A DNA stretch of 64,000 bases from Mucilaginibacter terrenus (GTDB lineage Bacteria > Bacteroidota > Bacteroidia > Sphingobacteriales > Sphingobacteriaceae): assembly GCF_003432065.1 (NCBI RefSeq), contig NZ_QWDE01000001.1:62001-126000 (forward strand). Direction: 5' to 3'. The notes under the pieces were generated by a model, which had not been told where the DNA came from, made no database searches, and worked only from the letters and a program-made list of their open reading frames with translations. Shown piece after piece: positions 34,630-43,809 of this stretch (position 1 is the stretch's first letter; each line of letters starts with the position of its first letter). The position numbers and the translations under genes were made by a program.

Positions 34630-35019
34630 ATGGAACTTACCACTCAAATTACCTGGCTTTTTTTGCTCGCTATACCTATCGCCTGCGTTGCGTGGACAGT
34701 AACCCACGAGGAAGTATTTCGCGAACCACGCGACTACTGCATTAAACAAACAAAAGACAAGCGCAGCCTGCTTGCTCGCAAGTTTTTTTATCTATTTACC
34801 TGCGAATATTGCTTTAGTCACTATGTGACTTTTTTCTTTCTTTTTATAACTAAGTTCCATTTACTCCTGCCTGACTGGAGGGGATACCTTATAGCAGGTT
34901 TTGCGCTGGTTTGGATAGCCAACGTTTACATGAGTCTTTTTGGACTGCTGCGGCAGAGCATAGTAGTTGAAAAAGCCGAAGCTGCCATTCTTAAGAAAGA
35001 AGCTGAAGAAGCTAAGTAG
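34630..35019 (+). CDS. Small membrane protein with a CxxC motif
   Basis: This 129-residue protein has three likely transmembrane helices (about 7-24, 65-80 and 85-107) and a charged helical C-terminus (VVEKAEAAILKKEAEEAK). Between helices 1 and 2 a loop carries FTCEYCFSHY, a Cys-x-x-Cys followed by His, which recalls the CPFC-type motif of DUF1360 proteins, though I cannot confirm membership. It might bind a metal or form a disulphide. It stands alone, convergent with a leftward outer-membrane protein gene whose stop is only 4 bases away. Confidence 0.72.
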   Translation: MELTTQITWLFLLAIPIACVAWTVTHEEVFREPRDYCIKQTKDKRSLLARKFFYLFTCEYCFSHYVTFFFLFITKFHLLLPDWRGYLIAGFALVWIANVYMSLFGLLRQSIVVEKAEAAILKKEAEEAK

Positions 35020-35022
35020 TTC

Positions 35023-35856
35023 TTATCTGCCGAGTGCAAACGATGCCTGCACACGTACAGTATAGCCGTTTGATGATGGCAGCTCCCTGATAGCTGCCGA
35101 TGGCGCGACATTGCTGCGTGTTGCGTAGAAAATAGGCCCGCCGCATACCGAAAAGCTAAGCCTGGAACCCACAGGCGCAACGTTAAGCGATGGGCCAATC
35201 AGTAACTTGGCTCCGCCCTCCGCCTCTTCCTGATCCCAAAAACCTTCAAGGTCTTGCCCTACAGCTTCAATACCTGCAAAAAAAGCACCCTTTATCCGGT
35301 GGTGAAAACCAACGCTGCTAATAAGATCTATATTATCTCTGTTCTTGTCAAAAGCTTTTTCAAAACGCATATTACCTCCAATCTTCCATGATGCTGCATC
35401 AAATGACACTGCCAGTCTGCTAAATAAAGATTTTACGTTCGACCAGTCACGGCTGGCGCCCAGGCCCAGTCCTACGCGCGGTCCAAAAGCATTACGGCCA
35501 CCTAAAACGTCGCGCAGTACTTCTACCTGCTGGTAACTGTTCACACCGCCCGAACGCGCAAAGCCGAGCGATGCATTGGCGAACAGCGTAAACCTGTTGC
35601 CCAGGTAACCTTTCACCGCTAGCTGTTGGTCTACACCGTTGAACCCGAACGGTGTAACAGCACGTTCACCATAACTTCCGGAATACTGCATGTTCCATTT
35701 AGTCATTTCAGGAGTAAGGGTATTTACAGAAAATAAAAACGGTTGTGAAGCAACGCGGCCGGAGCTAACGGTTGGCATTCCGAGGGCAGGTGTTTGTTGC
35801 GCTTTAATAGTAACTGTAACCAGCGACAGACAGGATATAAGTAGCAGTTTTTTCAT
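35023..35856 (-). CDS. Hypothetical outer-membrane beta-barrel-like protein
   Basis: This 277-residue protein has a signal peptide (LLLISCLSLVTVTIKAQQ). The mature part shows alternating hydrophobic/polar strands with Gly and aromatic ends (MQYSGSYGERAVTPFGFNG, RFTLFANASLGFARSGG, RLAVSFDAASWKIGGNMRFEKAF, VGFHHRIKGAFFAGIEAVGQ) and ends in an Arg-flanked strand (YTVRVQASFALGR), typical of small outer-membrane barrels. I do not recognise a specific family. The ATG at 35856 gives the best signal peptide. Confidence 0.75.
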   Translation of the reverse strand: MKKLLLISCLSLVTVTIKAQQTPALGMPTVSSGRVASQPFLFSVNTLTPEMTKWNMQYSGSYGERAVTPFGFNGVDQQLAVKGYLGNRFTLFANASLGFARSGGVNSYQQVEVLRDVLGGRNAFGPRVGLGLGASRDWSNVKSLFSRLAVSFDAASWKIGGNMRFEKAFDKNRDNIDLISSVGFHHRIKGAFFAGIEAVGQDLEGFWDQEEAEGGAKLLIGPSLNVAPVGSRLSFSVCGGPIFYATRSNVAPSAAIRELPSSNGYTVRVQASFALGR

Positions 35857-36002
35857 AGCTGCAATAAACATTAACGATGTTAATTGACAGTAAAGAAGAT
35901 ATGAAGGATAGTTAATCTATTTCGAGATATGATAACTAATGTTTGCCTGGAAGATATAATTGCGTATTATTGATTTAATTGTAAACCAGACAAGTATTCC
36001 TT

Positions 36003-38462
36003 ATGAAACGTTTCCTATGTATCACTTTCGGCTTTTTGCCGTTGATAGTCGCTGCACAGCGCCCAATGAAGTTGTGGTACAAACAACCTGCTAAAGTTTG
36101 GACGGAAGCCCTGCCGCTTGGGAACGGGAGGTTAGGAGCGATGGTGTTTGGCGGGGTTGCGAACGAACACCTCCAATTAAATGAAAGCACCTTTTGGACC
36201 GGCGGGCCAATTAAGAGTAATGTGAACCCCGAATCACCAAAGTATCTGGCGCAGGTTAGAGATGCATTGTTAAACAAGCACGATTATAAGGAGGCTAGCC
36301 GGCTAACCAAAAAGATGCAAGGACTGTTTACCGAATCTTACCTGCCGTTAGCGGACATTTTTATAAAACAGCAACTAAAAGATACAAACGCAACCAAATA
36401 CTATCGTGATCTGGACATTACAACAGCTATAGCCAACACTAATTTCACAGCTGATGGGGTGAACTATCATCGTGAGGCTTTCTCCTCATCACCTGATCAG
36501 GTAATGGTACTCAGATTAACAGCAGACAAGCCGGGCAAGTTAAACTTTACAGTAAATTCCAGCAGCCTGGTGCATTTTACTTTATTAAAAGAAGGCTCTG
36601 GTGAGTTGCGGCTGAGTGGTAAAGCACCCGTTCACGCCGACCCTAGTTATTACAATCCTAAGCGGGACCATATAGTTTATCAGGACACAGCTAAGAGCGC
36701 CGGTATGCGCTACGAGTTGTTAATAAAAGCTATAAATGACGGCGGAACTGTTGAAACTAGCAACAATGGGATTGTAGTTAAGAATGCTACAAAGGTAACC
36801 TTGCTGTTGTCGGCTGCTACCAGTTTTAATGGTTTTGACCACAACCAGGATAAAGATGAACACCGCATAGCCAGAGAGTATCTTAATAAAGCAGCAGCAA
36901 AAGGTTATGAAAGTCTGAGAAAAGCACACATCTCAGATTATCAGAAATATTTTAACCGCGTATCGTTAAACATTGCCCCGGGCAAGCCAACGCCTAATGC
37001 CGTATTGCCTACGGATGAACGTATCAACGGCTACACCGCCGGCGCATATGATCCGGATTATGAGACATTATATTTTCAGTATGGGCGTTACCTGCTTATT
37101 TCCAGTTCCCGGCCGGGCGGAACAGCTGCCAACCTGCAAGGCATATGGAATAACGAGATGCGCCCTCCATGGAGCTCTAACTACACCATCAATATCAATA
37201 CGCAGATGAACTACTGGCCTGCTGAGAGCACTAACCTGTCGGAAATGCACCAGCCATTGTTCGGGCTGATAAAGGAACTGGCTATTACTGGCAAGACTAC
37301 GGCAAAGCAGTTTTACAATGCAAACGGCTGGGTGGCACACCACAATTCCGATATCTGGGCGCAATCAAATCCAGTGGGGGACGTAGGCAATGGTGATCCC
37401 AAATGGGCGAACTGGGCTATGGGTGGCAATTGGCTTTGCCAGCACCTTTGGGAGCATTACCAGTTTACCCGGGATCGCGACTTTTTACAAAAACAGGCTT
37501 ATCCTATAATGAAAGAAGCCGCATTGTTTTGTTTTGATTGGCTTGTGGAAGACAAAGATGGGTATTTGGTTACAGCACCATCTGTATCACCGGAGAACGA
37601 TTATATTGACGATGAAGGCCGCCAGGGTGAAGTGTCCGTTGCTACTACCATGGACATGTCCATCATCTATGACCTGTTTACGAACCTGATAGATGCATCA
37701 GAACAATTAGGAAATGATGCCGGGTTCAGAAAGCTGTTAATAGAGAAAAGAAACAAACTGTACCCGCTGCATATTGGCAAAGCTGGTAACCTGCAGGAAT
37801 GGTATAAAGACTTCAAAGACGTAGACCCGCACCACAGGCATGTTTCGCATCTGTTTGGGCTATACCCCGGTAAACAAATTTCGCCGATAGCCACTCCGGA
37901 GTTTGCTAAAGCTGCGCTAAAAACTTTGGAGATCCGGGGTGATGACGGCACCGGATGGAGCCTTGCCTGGAAACTAAACTTTTGGGCGAGGTTATTAAAC
38001 GGCAACCATGCTTACCAGCTTATACGCGAACTGTTGAAGTCCAATTCGGCTGCACAAACAGATATTCATCATGGAGGAGGCGTTTATCCGAACATGTTCG
38101 ACTCTCACCCGCCGTTTCAGATAGATGGCAACTTTGGCGGTACAGCGGGTATGACCGAAATGTTGCTGCAAAGCCAGTTAGGCGATATTTACATGCTGCC
38201 AGCGCTGCCTGATGCCTGGGAAACCGGAACCGTTAGAGGTTTAAAAGCCCGTGGAAACTTCCAGGTAGATATGATTTGGGTCAGGAAGAAGTTACAATCA
38301 GCAACTATTTTATCCTTGAAAGGAGGCATCTGCAAGGTGCGTACCTCCGGAAAGATTAATGTAAAGGGGGTTGCTACTAAAGTGGAAAAGACAGATTTTG
38401 ACTATGTGACTTCATTTGAAACCAGGCCGGGTGTGAAGTATTCTATTACAGCAGTTAACTAG
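36003..38462 (+). CDS. GH95 alpha-L-fucosidase-family enzyme
   Basis: This 819-residue enzyme has a signal peptide (FLCITFGFLPLIVAAQ) and the GH95 order: N-terminal beta domain (MKLWYKQPAKVWTEALPLGNGRLGAMVFGGV, NESTFWTGGP), alpha/alpha barrel with NTQMNYWPAES, SDIWAQSNPVGD and TAPSVSPENDY, and the late HPPFQIDGNFGGTAGM. GH95 enzymes remove terminal alpha-1,2-linked L-fucose (some act on L-galactose) by inversion, with water activated by Asn/Asp residues in these segments. It is followed by a sugar kinase and a GH109 enzyme on the same strand. Its stop overlaps the convergent RRM gene by 4 bases. Confidence 0.93.
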   Translation: MKRFLCITFGFLPLIVAAQRPMKLWYKQPAKVWTEALPLGNGRLGAMVFGGVANEHLQLNESTFWTGGPIKSNVNPESPKYLAQVRDALLNKHDYKEASRLTKKMQGLFTESYLPLADIFIKQQLKDTNATKYYRDLDITTAIANTNFTADGVNYHREAFSSSPDQVMVLRLTADKPGKLNFTVNSSSLVHFTLLKEGSGELRLSGKAPVHADPSYYNPKRDHIVYQDTAKSAGMRYELLIKAINDGGTVETSNNGIVVKNATKVTLLLSAATSFNGFDHNQDKDEHRIAREYLNKAAAKGYESLRKAHISDYQKYFNRVSLNIAPGKPTPNAVLPTDERINGYTAGAYDPDYETLYFQYGRYLLISSSRPGGTAANLQGIWNNEMRPPWSSNYTININTQMNYWPAESTNLSEMHQPLFGLIKELAITGKTTAKQFYNANGWVAHHNSDIWAQSNPVGDVGNGDPKWANWAMGGNWLCQHLWEHYQFTRDRDFLQKQAYPIMKEAALFCFDWLVEDKDGYLVTAPSVSPENDYIDDEGRQGEVSVATTMDMSIIYDLFTNLIDASEQLGNDAGFRKLLIEKRNKLYPLHIGKAGNLQEWYKDFKDVDPHHRHVSHLFGLYPGKQISPIATPEFAKAALKTLEIRGDDGTGWSLAWKLNFWARLLNGNHAYQLIRELLKSNSAAQTDIHHGGGVYPNMFDSHPPFQIDGNFGGTAGMTEMLLQSQLGDIYMLPALPDAWETGTVRGLKARGNFQVDMIWVRKKLQSATILSLKGGICKVRTSGKINVKGVATKVEKTDFDYVTSFETRPGVKYSITAVN

Positions 38463-38809
38463 TTAATAGTCCTTCTTGGGCGCCTTTGGCGGTCATCGCT
38501 GCCGGTAGGGCGCGGAGGACGATTAGGTGCCGGACGGAAATTACCAGGCTTAGGGCGTGTTACAGCAGGTTCTTCTGTTATCTTTACAGATAGCACTTTA
38601 CCTGCGAATGAAGTACCATCCAGCGCTTCCATGGCAGCTTCTGCACCGGCACGATCTACCATCTCAATAAAGGCGTAACCTTTACATACCCTTGTTTTTT
38701 TATCACGAACGATCTTGAGGGTACTTATATCGCCATATACCGCCACTATCTTAGCCAGTTCAAGTTCTTCAATATCCAGCGGAAACCCGCCGACAAATAA
38801 TTTTACCAT
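38459..38809 (-). CDS. RRM-type RNA-binding protein
   Basis: This 116-residue protein carries one RNA recognition motif: RNP2 as KLFVGGFPL at the N-terminus, RNP1 as CKGYAFIEM near residue 45, and a final beta strand (LSVKITEE). The C-terminal 35 residues are basic, rich in Pro and Arg (PNRPPRPTGSDDRQRRPRR), a typical disordered tail. Such small RRM proteins are abundant in Bacteroidota and bind single-stranded RNA broadly. It is embedded between the GH95 and kinase genes on the other strand and is probably unrelated to glycan use. Confidence 0.92.
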   Translation of the reverse strand: MVKLFVGGFPLDIEELELAKIVAVYGDISTLKIVRDKKTRVCKGYAFIEMVDRAGAEAAMEALDGTSFAGKVLSVKITEEPAVTRPKPGNFRPAPNRPPRPTGSDDRQRRPRRTIN

Positions 38810-39203
38810 AAGTAATCACTTTAACGGTAAAAGTACCTAAACCGTTTCCACTAATATAACTTTTTTAACTTGGCGCCACAAGGTCTCAAAAATCTGCAGC
38901 CGTTAGCTGCTCTAAGAGTGTTCATCTGTTCAACTAATTTTGCATTGCCAAATATTGAACAGTTCCGTAACAGGCTATTTACCAGCAATAACCACACTTT
39001 TTCACATCAATAAAAACAGCTATTTTCACCAATATTTGTATTTATCCAAATATTTCTGTATATTGATGCATCTGCTCTTCAAACTTGTTCTACCTGCAAC
39101 ACTCACCAATTACCTGCAAATTATTATCTTGCCATAGCATAGCAGCAGCAAACTGCCTGTAGCTTAGGTGCGCTTACACGCGCAGATCAATTATAAATTA
39201 TAG
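38810..39203. other. Intergenic region between the RRM and kinase genes
   Basis: This 394-base gap separates two divergent genes. It is AT-rich in its middle and contains a perfect 8-bp inverted repeat at 39031-39054. I see no ORF with a recognisable product, no terminator and no exact TAnnTTTG box; TACTTTTA on the reverse strand near 38840 is a near miss for the RRM gene. Confidence 0.5.
39031..39054. promoter_or_regulatory. Inverted repeat upstream of the kinase gene
   Basis: AATATTTG (39031-39038) and CAAATATT (39047-39054) form a perfect 8-bp inverted repeat with an 8-base spacer, 150 bases before the kinase start. The layout fits a dimeric regulator site. Confidence 0.35.
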
Positions 39204-40313
39204 ATGCAGAGTACCGGTAACATTTTGGAGGTTGTAAATTACTTTAAGTGCTCTGCAGATATACAGTCATGCCGCTCATACGGCTCAGGGCACATTAACG
39301 ACACGTACCGCCTCATAAACACCGACGCAGACGGACAAGATTACCTGCTGCAACGTATAAATCATAGCATCTTCGGCAATGTGGAGGAACTGATGCAAAA
39401 CATGAGCAAGGTAACTGCGCATCTTAAATGCAAAATAATTGAACGCGGAGATGGTGATCCTCTTAAAGAGGTAATGACACTTGTGCCGGCGAAAGATGGA
39501 CGGTTCTTTTATAAGGATGGCGACGGCAATTACTGGCGTATGCTGTATTTCTTAAAAAACACCAAAACCTATGATATTGTGGAAACGCCCAAACAGGCAT
39601 TTGAAGGCGGTAAGGCTTTTGGCAGGTTTCAGGAGATGCTTTCAGATATTCCGGCAGGGGAGATGTTTGAGGTAATTCCTGGTTTTCACAATATTCAAAA
39701 ACGTTTGCAGCATTTACAAACGGCTGTTGCGGCAGATGCGTTTAGCCGTGTGAAAAGCGTTGCTGCTGAGCTGGACGTTATTAATGATTATGCTGAGGCA
39801 ATGCAGTACTTTCAGGCACCAGCTCAGGTGGCAGTATTGCCAAAGCGGGTAATCCATAATGATACCAAGTTTAATAATGTGCTGCTTAACAACAATGATG
39901 AGGCGCAATGCGTGATTGATTTAGAAACCGTTATGGACGGCTATGTGGCCTATGACTTTGGCGATGCCATCCGTACCATTATCAACACTTCAGCAGAAGA
40001 TGAGGCTGACTTGAACAAGATTCAACTTAACATGCCGCTGTTTGTCGCCTATACAAAGGGCTATCTTACATGGGCGGCTAAGTTCTTAACAGTTGCCGAA
40101 GTTGACTCTCTTGGAAAAGGCGTTCTTCTGTTGCCTTACATGCAGGCCGTCCGGTTTTTAACAGATCATATTAATGGAGATGTTTACTTTAAAACGAAGT
40201 TTGCGGGGCATAACCTGCAAAGGGCAAAGGCGCAGCTGCAACTCCTGAAATTACTTGATGAGTGTTCGGCTGCTATGCAGGAAATAATAACACAGGAGAT
40301 GAACAACAATTGA
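39204..40313 (+). CDS. APH-fold sugar kinase, N-acetylhexosamine kinase-like
   Basis: This 369-residue cytosolic kinase has the aminoglycoside-phosphotransferase fold: a nucleotide lobe (CRSYGSGHINDTYRLI, YLLQRINHSIFGNVEELMQNM) and a catalytic lobe with Brenner's motif VIHNDTKFNNVLL (Asp as catalytic base) and the metal-binding VIDLETVMDGYVAYDFGDAIR. The opening and spacing resemble N-acetylhexosamine 1-kinase (NahK). With the GH109 gene 46 bases downstream, the likely role is phosphorylation of released GalNAc or GlcNAc after uptake; this substrate assignment is inferred from context. Confidence 0.82.
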   Translation: MQSTGNILEVVNYFKCSADIQSCRSYGSGHINDTYRLINTDADGQDYLLQRINHSIFGNVEELMQNMSKVTAHLKCKIIERGDGDPLKEVMTLVPAKDGRFFYKDGDGNYWRMLYFLKNTKTYDIVETPKQAFEGGKAFGRFQEMLSDIPAGEMFEVIPGFHNIQKRLQHLQTAVAADAFSRVKSVAAELDVINDYAEAMQYFQAPAQVAVLPKRVIHNDTKFNNVLLNNNDEAQCVIDLETVMDGYVAYDFGDAIRTIINTSAEDEADLNKIQLNMPLFVAYTKGYLTWAAKFLTVAEVDSLGKGVLLLPYMQAVRFLTDHINGDVYFKTKFAGHNLQRAKAQLQLLKLLDECSAAMQEIITQEMNNN

Positions 40314-40359
40314 TTATCTACAAACTCATAATATTTATATATTAAAAACAACACACACT

Positions 40360-41709
40360 ATGGATCGCAGACAATTTGTAACTAATTCAGCCATGGCAAT
40401 AGCGGGACTAACCATCTTACCTTCCGGATCGTTATTTGCAAAAAATGCAGACATAGTACGGTTGGGTTATATAGGAGTTGGTCTCCGCGGCCGTAACCAT
40501 ATAGGAGAGGGTTTGCTGCGCGATGATGTAGATATTGTAGCCATTTGCGACATACAGGAAAGTTCGCTGAAGTATTGCAGGGAGCAATTTGTTAAAGCAC
40601 AAAAGAAGTTGCCTGCTGAATACACAGGGGGACTGGATGCTTATAAAAAGCTGCTGGACAGGAAAGATATAGACGGTGTTATTATTGCTACCCCATGGCA
40701 GTTTCATAAAGATCAGGCTATTGATGCCATGCGCTCCGGTAAATACGTTGGCTGTGAAGTTATTGCGGGTATAACAGAGCAGGATCATTGGGATATATTG
40801 AAGGCCTACGATGAAACAAAGATGCCGTACATGACGCTGGAGAATGTTTGCTACCGCCGCGATGTAATGGCCGCTTTAAACATGAGCAGACAAAAACTTT
40901 TTGGAGAACTTATACATCTTGAAGGCGGCTACCAGCACGACCTGCGCGGTATTTTCTTTAACGATGGAAAAAGCTTCTACGGAAAAGGAGGCGAGTTTGG
41001 TCCGGGCACCATGGGCGAATCGCAGTGGCGTACACAATGGAATATAGACCGCGATGGCGATATCTATCCAACTCATGGCGCAGGCCCTGTTATGAATTAT
41101 ATCGACATAAACCGGGGTAACAGCTTTGTAAACCTGGTATCGTTCTCAACTAAATCGCGCGGGCTAAATGCTTACCTGGATAAGGTTGCCCCCAGCAGTA
41201 AAAATTCAAAGATCAAGTTTAAAAATGGTGATGTAACCACAACTACTATCAGCTGTGCTAACGGCGAAACAGTAACACTTAGTCACGATACGCACCTGCC
41301 GCGCCCATATTCTTTAGGTTTTAGGGTGCAAGGAACGGAGGGGATATGGATGGATGTGGCCAACGCGGTTTACATAGAAGGTAAATCAAAAAACACCGAC
41401 CAGTGGGACAAAGCCAGCGAATGGTTCGAGAAATACGACCACCCGCTATGGAAAAAGTACGAGAAGTATGCCGAGGGAGCAGGGCACGGAGGTATGGATT
41501 GGTTTGTATTTAACGGTTTTGTAGAGGCAGTAAAACAGAAGAAACAAACGCCTATAGATGTTTATGATTCATTAACCATGAGCGTGATAACGCCTTTATC
41601 TGAAAAGTCTATTGCAGATGGTAACAAGCCGCAAAAGTTCCCGGATTTTACACGAGGAAAATGGAAAGATCGTAAGAACACCTTTGCTTTAGATGACAGT
41701 GGTTTCTAA
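40360..41709 (+). CDS. GH109 alpha-N-acetylgalactosaminidase (Gfo/Idh/MocA fold)
   Basis: This 449-residue protein starts with a Tat-like signal (MDRRQFVTNSAMAIAGLTILPSGSLFA), then a Rossmann NAD-binding domain (IVRLGYIGVGLRGRNH, VAICDIQ, VIIATPWQFHKDQAIDAM) and the GH109-type catalytic part with HLEGGYQHDLRGIFFNDG, ESQWRTQW and YPTHGAGPVMNYIDINRGN. GH109 enzymes cleave terminal alpha-GalNAc by an NAD-dependent oxidation-elimination mechanism, folding in the cytosol before Tat export with the cofactor bound. It pairs with the upstream kinase. A generic Gfo/Idh/MocA oxidoreductase is the alternative, but the GGYQHDLR and YPTHG words favour GH109. Confidence 0.88.
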   Translation: MDRRQFVTNSAMAIAGLTILPSGSLFAKNADIVRLGYIGVGLRGRNHIGEGLLRDDVDIVAICDIQESSLKYCREQFVKAQKKLPAEYTGGLDAYKKLLDRKDIDGVIIATPWQFHKDQAIDAMRSGKYVGCEVIAGITEQDHWDILKAYDETKMPYMTLENVCYRRDVMAALNMSRQKLFGELIHLEGGYQHDLRGIFFNDGKSFYGKGGEFGPGTMGESQWRTQWNIDRDGDIYPTHGAGPVMNYIDINRGNSFVNLVSFSTKSRGLNAYLDKVAPSSKNSKIKFKNGDVTTTTISCANGETVTLSHDTHLPRPYSLGFRVQGTEGIWMDVANAVYIEGKSKNTDQWDKASEWFEKYDHPLWKKYEKYAEGAGHGGMDWFVFNGFVEAVKQKKQTPIDVYDSLTMSVITPLSEKSIADGNKPQKFPDFTRGKWKDRKNTFALDDSGF

Positions 41710-41883
41710 TAAGAAGGCATCAATTATGATTGTTCTTCTGAGTTACCGCTTTGGCTGAGTTCTCAATCTGTCATTCTCGCTGCTCGCTCAACAACTTACC
41801 CGGTGTTTGAATTGCCGGACAGGAACCACCAACACATGAATTGAAAAATTTTTGTAGTAACGGCAAACCAATTCATATTGACG

Positions 41884-41891
41884 TAGCTTTG
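41884..41891 (+). promoter_or_regulatory. -7 promoter box of the DUF6377 regulator gene
   Basis: TAGCTTTG fits TAnnTTTG exactly and ends 26 bases before the ATG at 41918. No -33 TTTG is seen at the expected spacing. Confidence 0.5.
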
Positions 41892-41917
41892 CATCGTCTA
41901 CCTACGAAGCTTAATTC

Positions 41918-43510
41918 ATGAGAAAGTTTTTGTTGTTTACCCTGATTGGAATAGTCCTTTTAAGCGTTAATGCATCAGCCACAAGCCGGGACAGTTTGCT
42001 TAAGGTACTCAGATCAGAGGTTGCTAAAATAAAAACATACGACTGGCAAAAGGATAAGGAAATAGCCGCACTCAGGTTAAAGCTCAACAGCCATAAATCA
42101 AGTGGACTAGAAGACAGGTACAACGCTGTACTAGGCTTATTTGAAGCTTTTAAAGATTATCGCTTCGACTCTACTTTCTATTACGCGCAGCAACTCGTAT
42201 CAATAAGCCGCCAATTAAATGATAGCAGACGACTTGCAGAGAACCGCCTGCGCCTGGGGCGGACACTTATCAGCTCGGGCATGTTCAAGGAAACCTTTGA
42301 TTGCCTGCGGGAGATTAACCCGGCGGTACTGGACCGGGAGCTTAAAAAATCCTACTACATACTTTACTCCTGGGCCTGGTCAGACCTGTCTAAGTACAAC
42401 GCAGATCGCTTTTACGCACCCGAAGACCGGGGCAAAAAGTTTCGTTACCTTGATTCGGCCATTGCATTAACAGACAACGGCTCGTTTGAGCAACTTATAT
42501 TAAAAGCGCAACAAGATCCCGGAGAAGGGCCACATCCTTCCCGCTTTTACATAGAGCTGATGAACCGTAGGTTATCAGAGCATGAGAAAGCAATGGTAGT
42601 TACCGGGCTAAGCCGTTATCGTAAGGGGGACGAAAAGGTAAGCCTGCTGGCTATTGCAGCTATAAATGATATCCGGACTTCAACTTACCGGGCGCAGGCC
42701 ATGCTGGACCTTGGCAACACATTATTAGAGCAGGGTAAGGTAAATGATGCTTATACATTTTTACAACTGGCAATGGAGCAAGCCAACAAGTTTGGCGCCC
42801 GTATGCAGCGTTACCAGGTTGCCCGTTTACTCTCGGTTGTATCTGCCGAACGCGACATGATGGCGCAGCGTGAAAGGCAGCGCTTCTTAATAGTTCTTTC
42901 ATCGGTAATCGTGATTACTATAATTATCGGTTTAGTTGGGTTCATTGTTTTTGTACAGTTGAAGAAAGTACGCGCCGGCGAACTGGTTATCCGTGAGAAC
43001 AACCGGCTTTTGGCTCAACAGAATACCAAGCTTTGGGAGGAAGGGCGGATAAAAGAAGAATATATTGGCTTCTTTTTCGGCGAGCTCTCCAGGCATATTG
43101 TAAAGCTTGACAAGCTGAAGAACAATTTACAACGGAAGGTTAAATCGGGCAGTGTTGATGAAGCACTACGACAATTGGACAAGGTAGACATTCATGCAGA
43201 ACGGCGGGAACTGTTCCATACTTTTGATCAGATCTTTTTAAAACTCTTCCCGGATTTTGTAGAGGCTGTTAATGCGATGCTGCCCGAAGAGGATCAGCTT
43301 AAACCAAAAACGGCAGGAACGCTTACTACTCAACTGCGTATATTTGCGTTAATGAGATTAGGAATTAGCAATAACGAAATGATTGCTGCAATACTGGAAT
43401 ATACCGTTAGTACCGTTTATACCTACCGGTTTCGCCTTCGCTCGAAGGCTTTAATACCCGCAGATGAGTTTGAACAACGCATTATGGGTATCAAACTTGC
43501 TGCTGATTAG
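41918..43510 (+). CDS. DUF6377 membrane-spanning transcriptional regulator
   Basis: This 530-residue protein has a signal sequence (LLFTLIGIVLLSVNASA), a periplasmic helical TPR-like part (about 25-315), one transmembrane helix (about 323-347, IVLSSVIVITIIIGLVGFIVF), a coiled-coil-like linker (GELVIRENNRLLAQQNTKLWEEGRIKEEYIGFF) and a cytoplasmic domain ending in a LuxR-like helix-turn-helix (about 478-512: MRLGISNNEMIAAILEYTVSTVYTYR). This is the DUF6377 layout, common beside SusC/D genes. It probably senses a breakdown product in the periplasm and activates the SusC/D pair 300 bases downstream. Confidence 0.9.
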   Translation: MRKFLLFTLIGIVLLSVNASATSRDSLLKVLRSEVAKIKTYDWQKDKEIAALRLKLNSHKSSGLEDRYNAVLGLFEAFKDYRFDSTFYYAQQLVSISRQLNDSRRLAENRLRLGRTLISSGMFKETFDCLREINPAVLDRELKKSYYILYSWAWSDLSKYNADRFYAPEDRGKKFRYLDSAIALTDNGSFEQLILKAQQDPGEGPHPSRFYIELMNRRLSEHEKAMVVTGLSRYRKGDEKVSLLAIAAINDIRTSTYRAQAMLDLGNTLLEQGKVNDAYTFLQLAMEQANKFGARMQRYQVARLLSVVSAERDMMAQRERQRFLIVLSSVIVITIIIGLVGFIVFVQLKKVRAGELVIRENNRLLAQQNTKLWEEGRIKEEYIGFFFGELSRHIVKLDKLKNNLQRKVKSGSVDEALRQLDKVDIHAERRELFHTFDQIFLKLFPDFVEAVNAMLPEEDQLKPKTAGTLTTQLRIFALMRLGISNNEMIAAILEYTVSTVYTYRFRLRSKALIPADEFEQRIMGIKLAAD

Positions 43511-43809
43511 CCTGCAGGCCTCTGGATTTTTCTCCTTCTTTTTCGTGGTAAACAACTGTTTAATAAACAGTTAATTTTTTATTGTTTTAGATTTTCTTCT
43601 GATGGCCTGTTGGTGTCTTGTAATTGCCACGCAGGCGAGCTTACTTGCACTGTAAACCAACTGCTCCGGAGCGATCTGGTGTTATCTACCTCAAAAAATC
43701 TTTAAATGAAAAACGCCAACTGTGGAAAGGCGCCGCCTTAAAGCGCCGTGTTTCGCCGGGTCGTATGCAATCGGCTAGTCCCCAATTTATAAACCAATAA
43801 AACCATTTT
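43511..43809. other. Regulatory gap before the second susC
   Basis: This 299-base region follows the DUF6377 gene. It contains a 19-base palindrome with a T-run near its start (43554-43580) and a GC-rich leader hairpin candidate near 43730-43745, where GGCGC and GCGCC flank CGCCTTAAA. I see no exact TAnnTTTG box. Confidence 0.45.
43554..43580 (+). terminator. Possible terminator after the DUF6377 gene
   Basis: AACTGTTTA and TAAACAGTT form a perfect 9-bp palindrome around one base (43554-43572), followed by AATTTTTT. The stem is AT-rich and weak; an operator role is equally possible. Confidence 0.4.
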
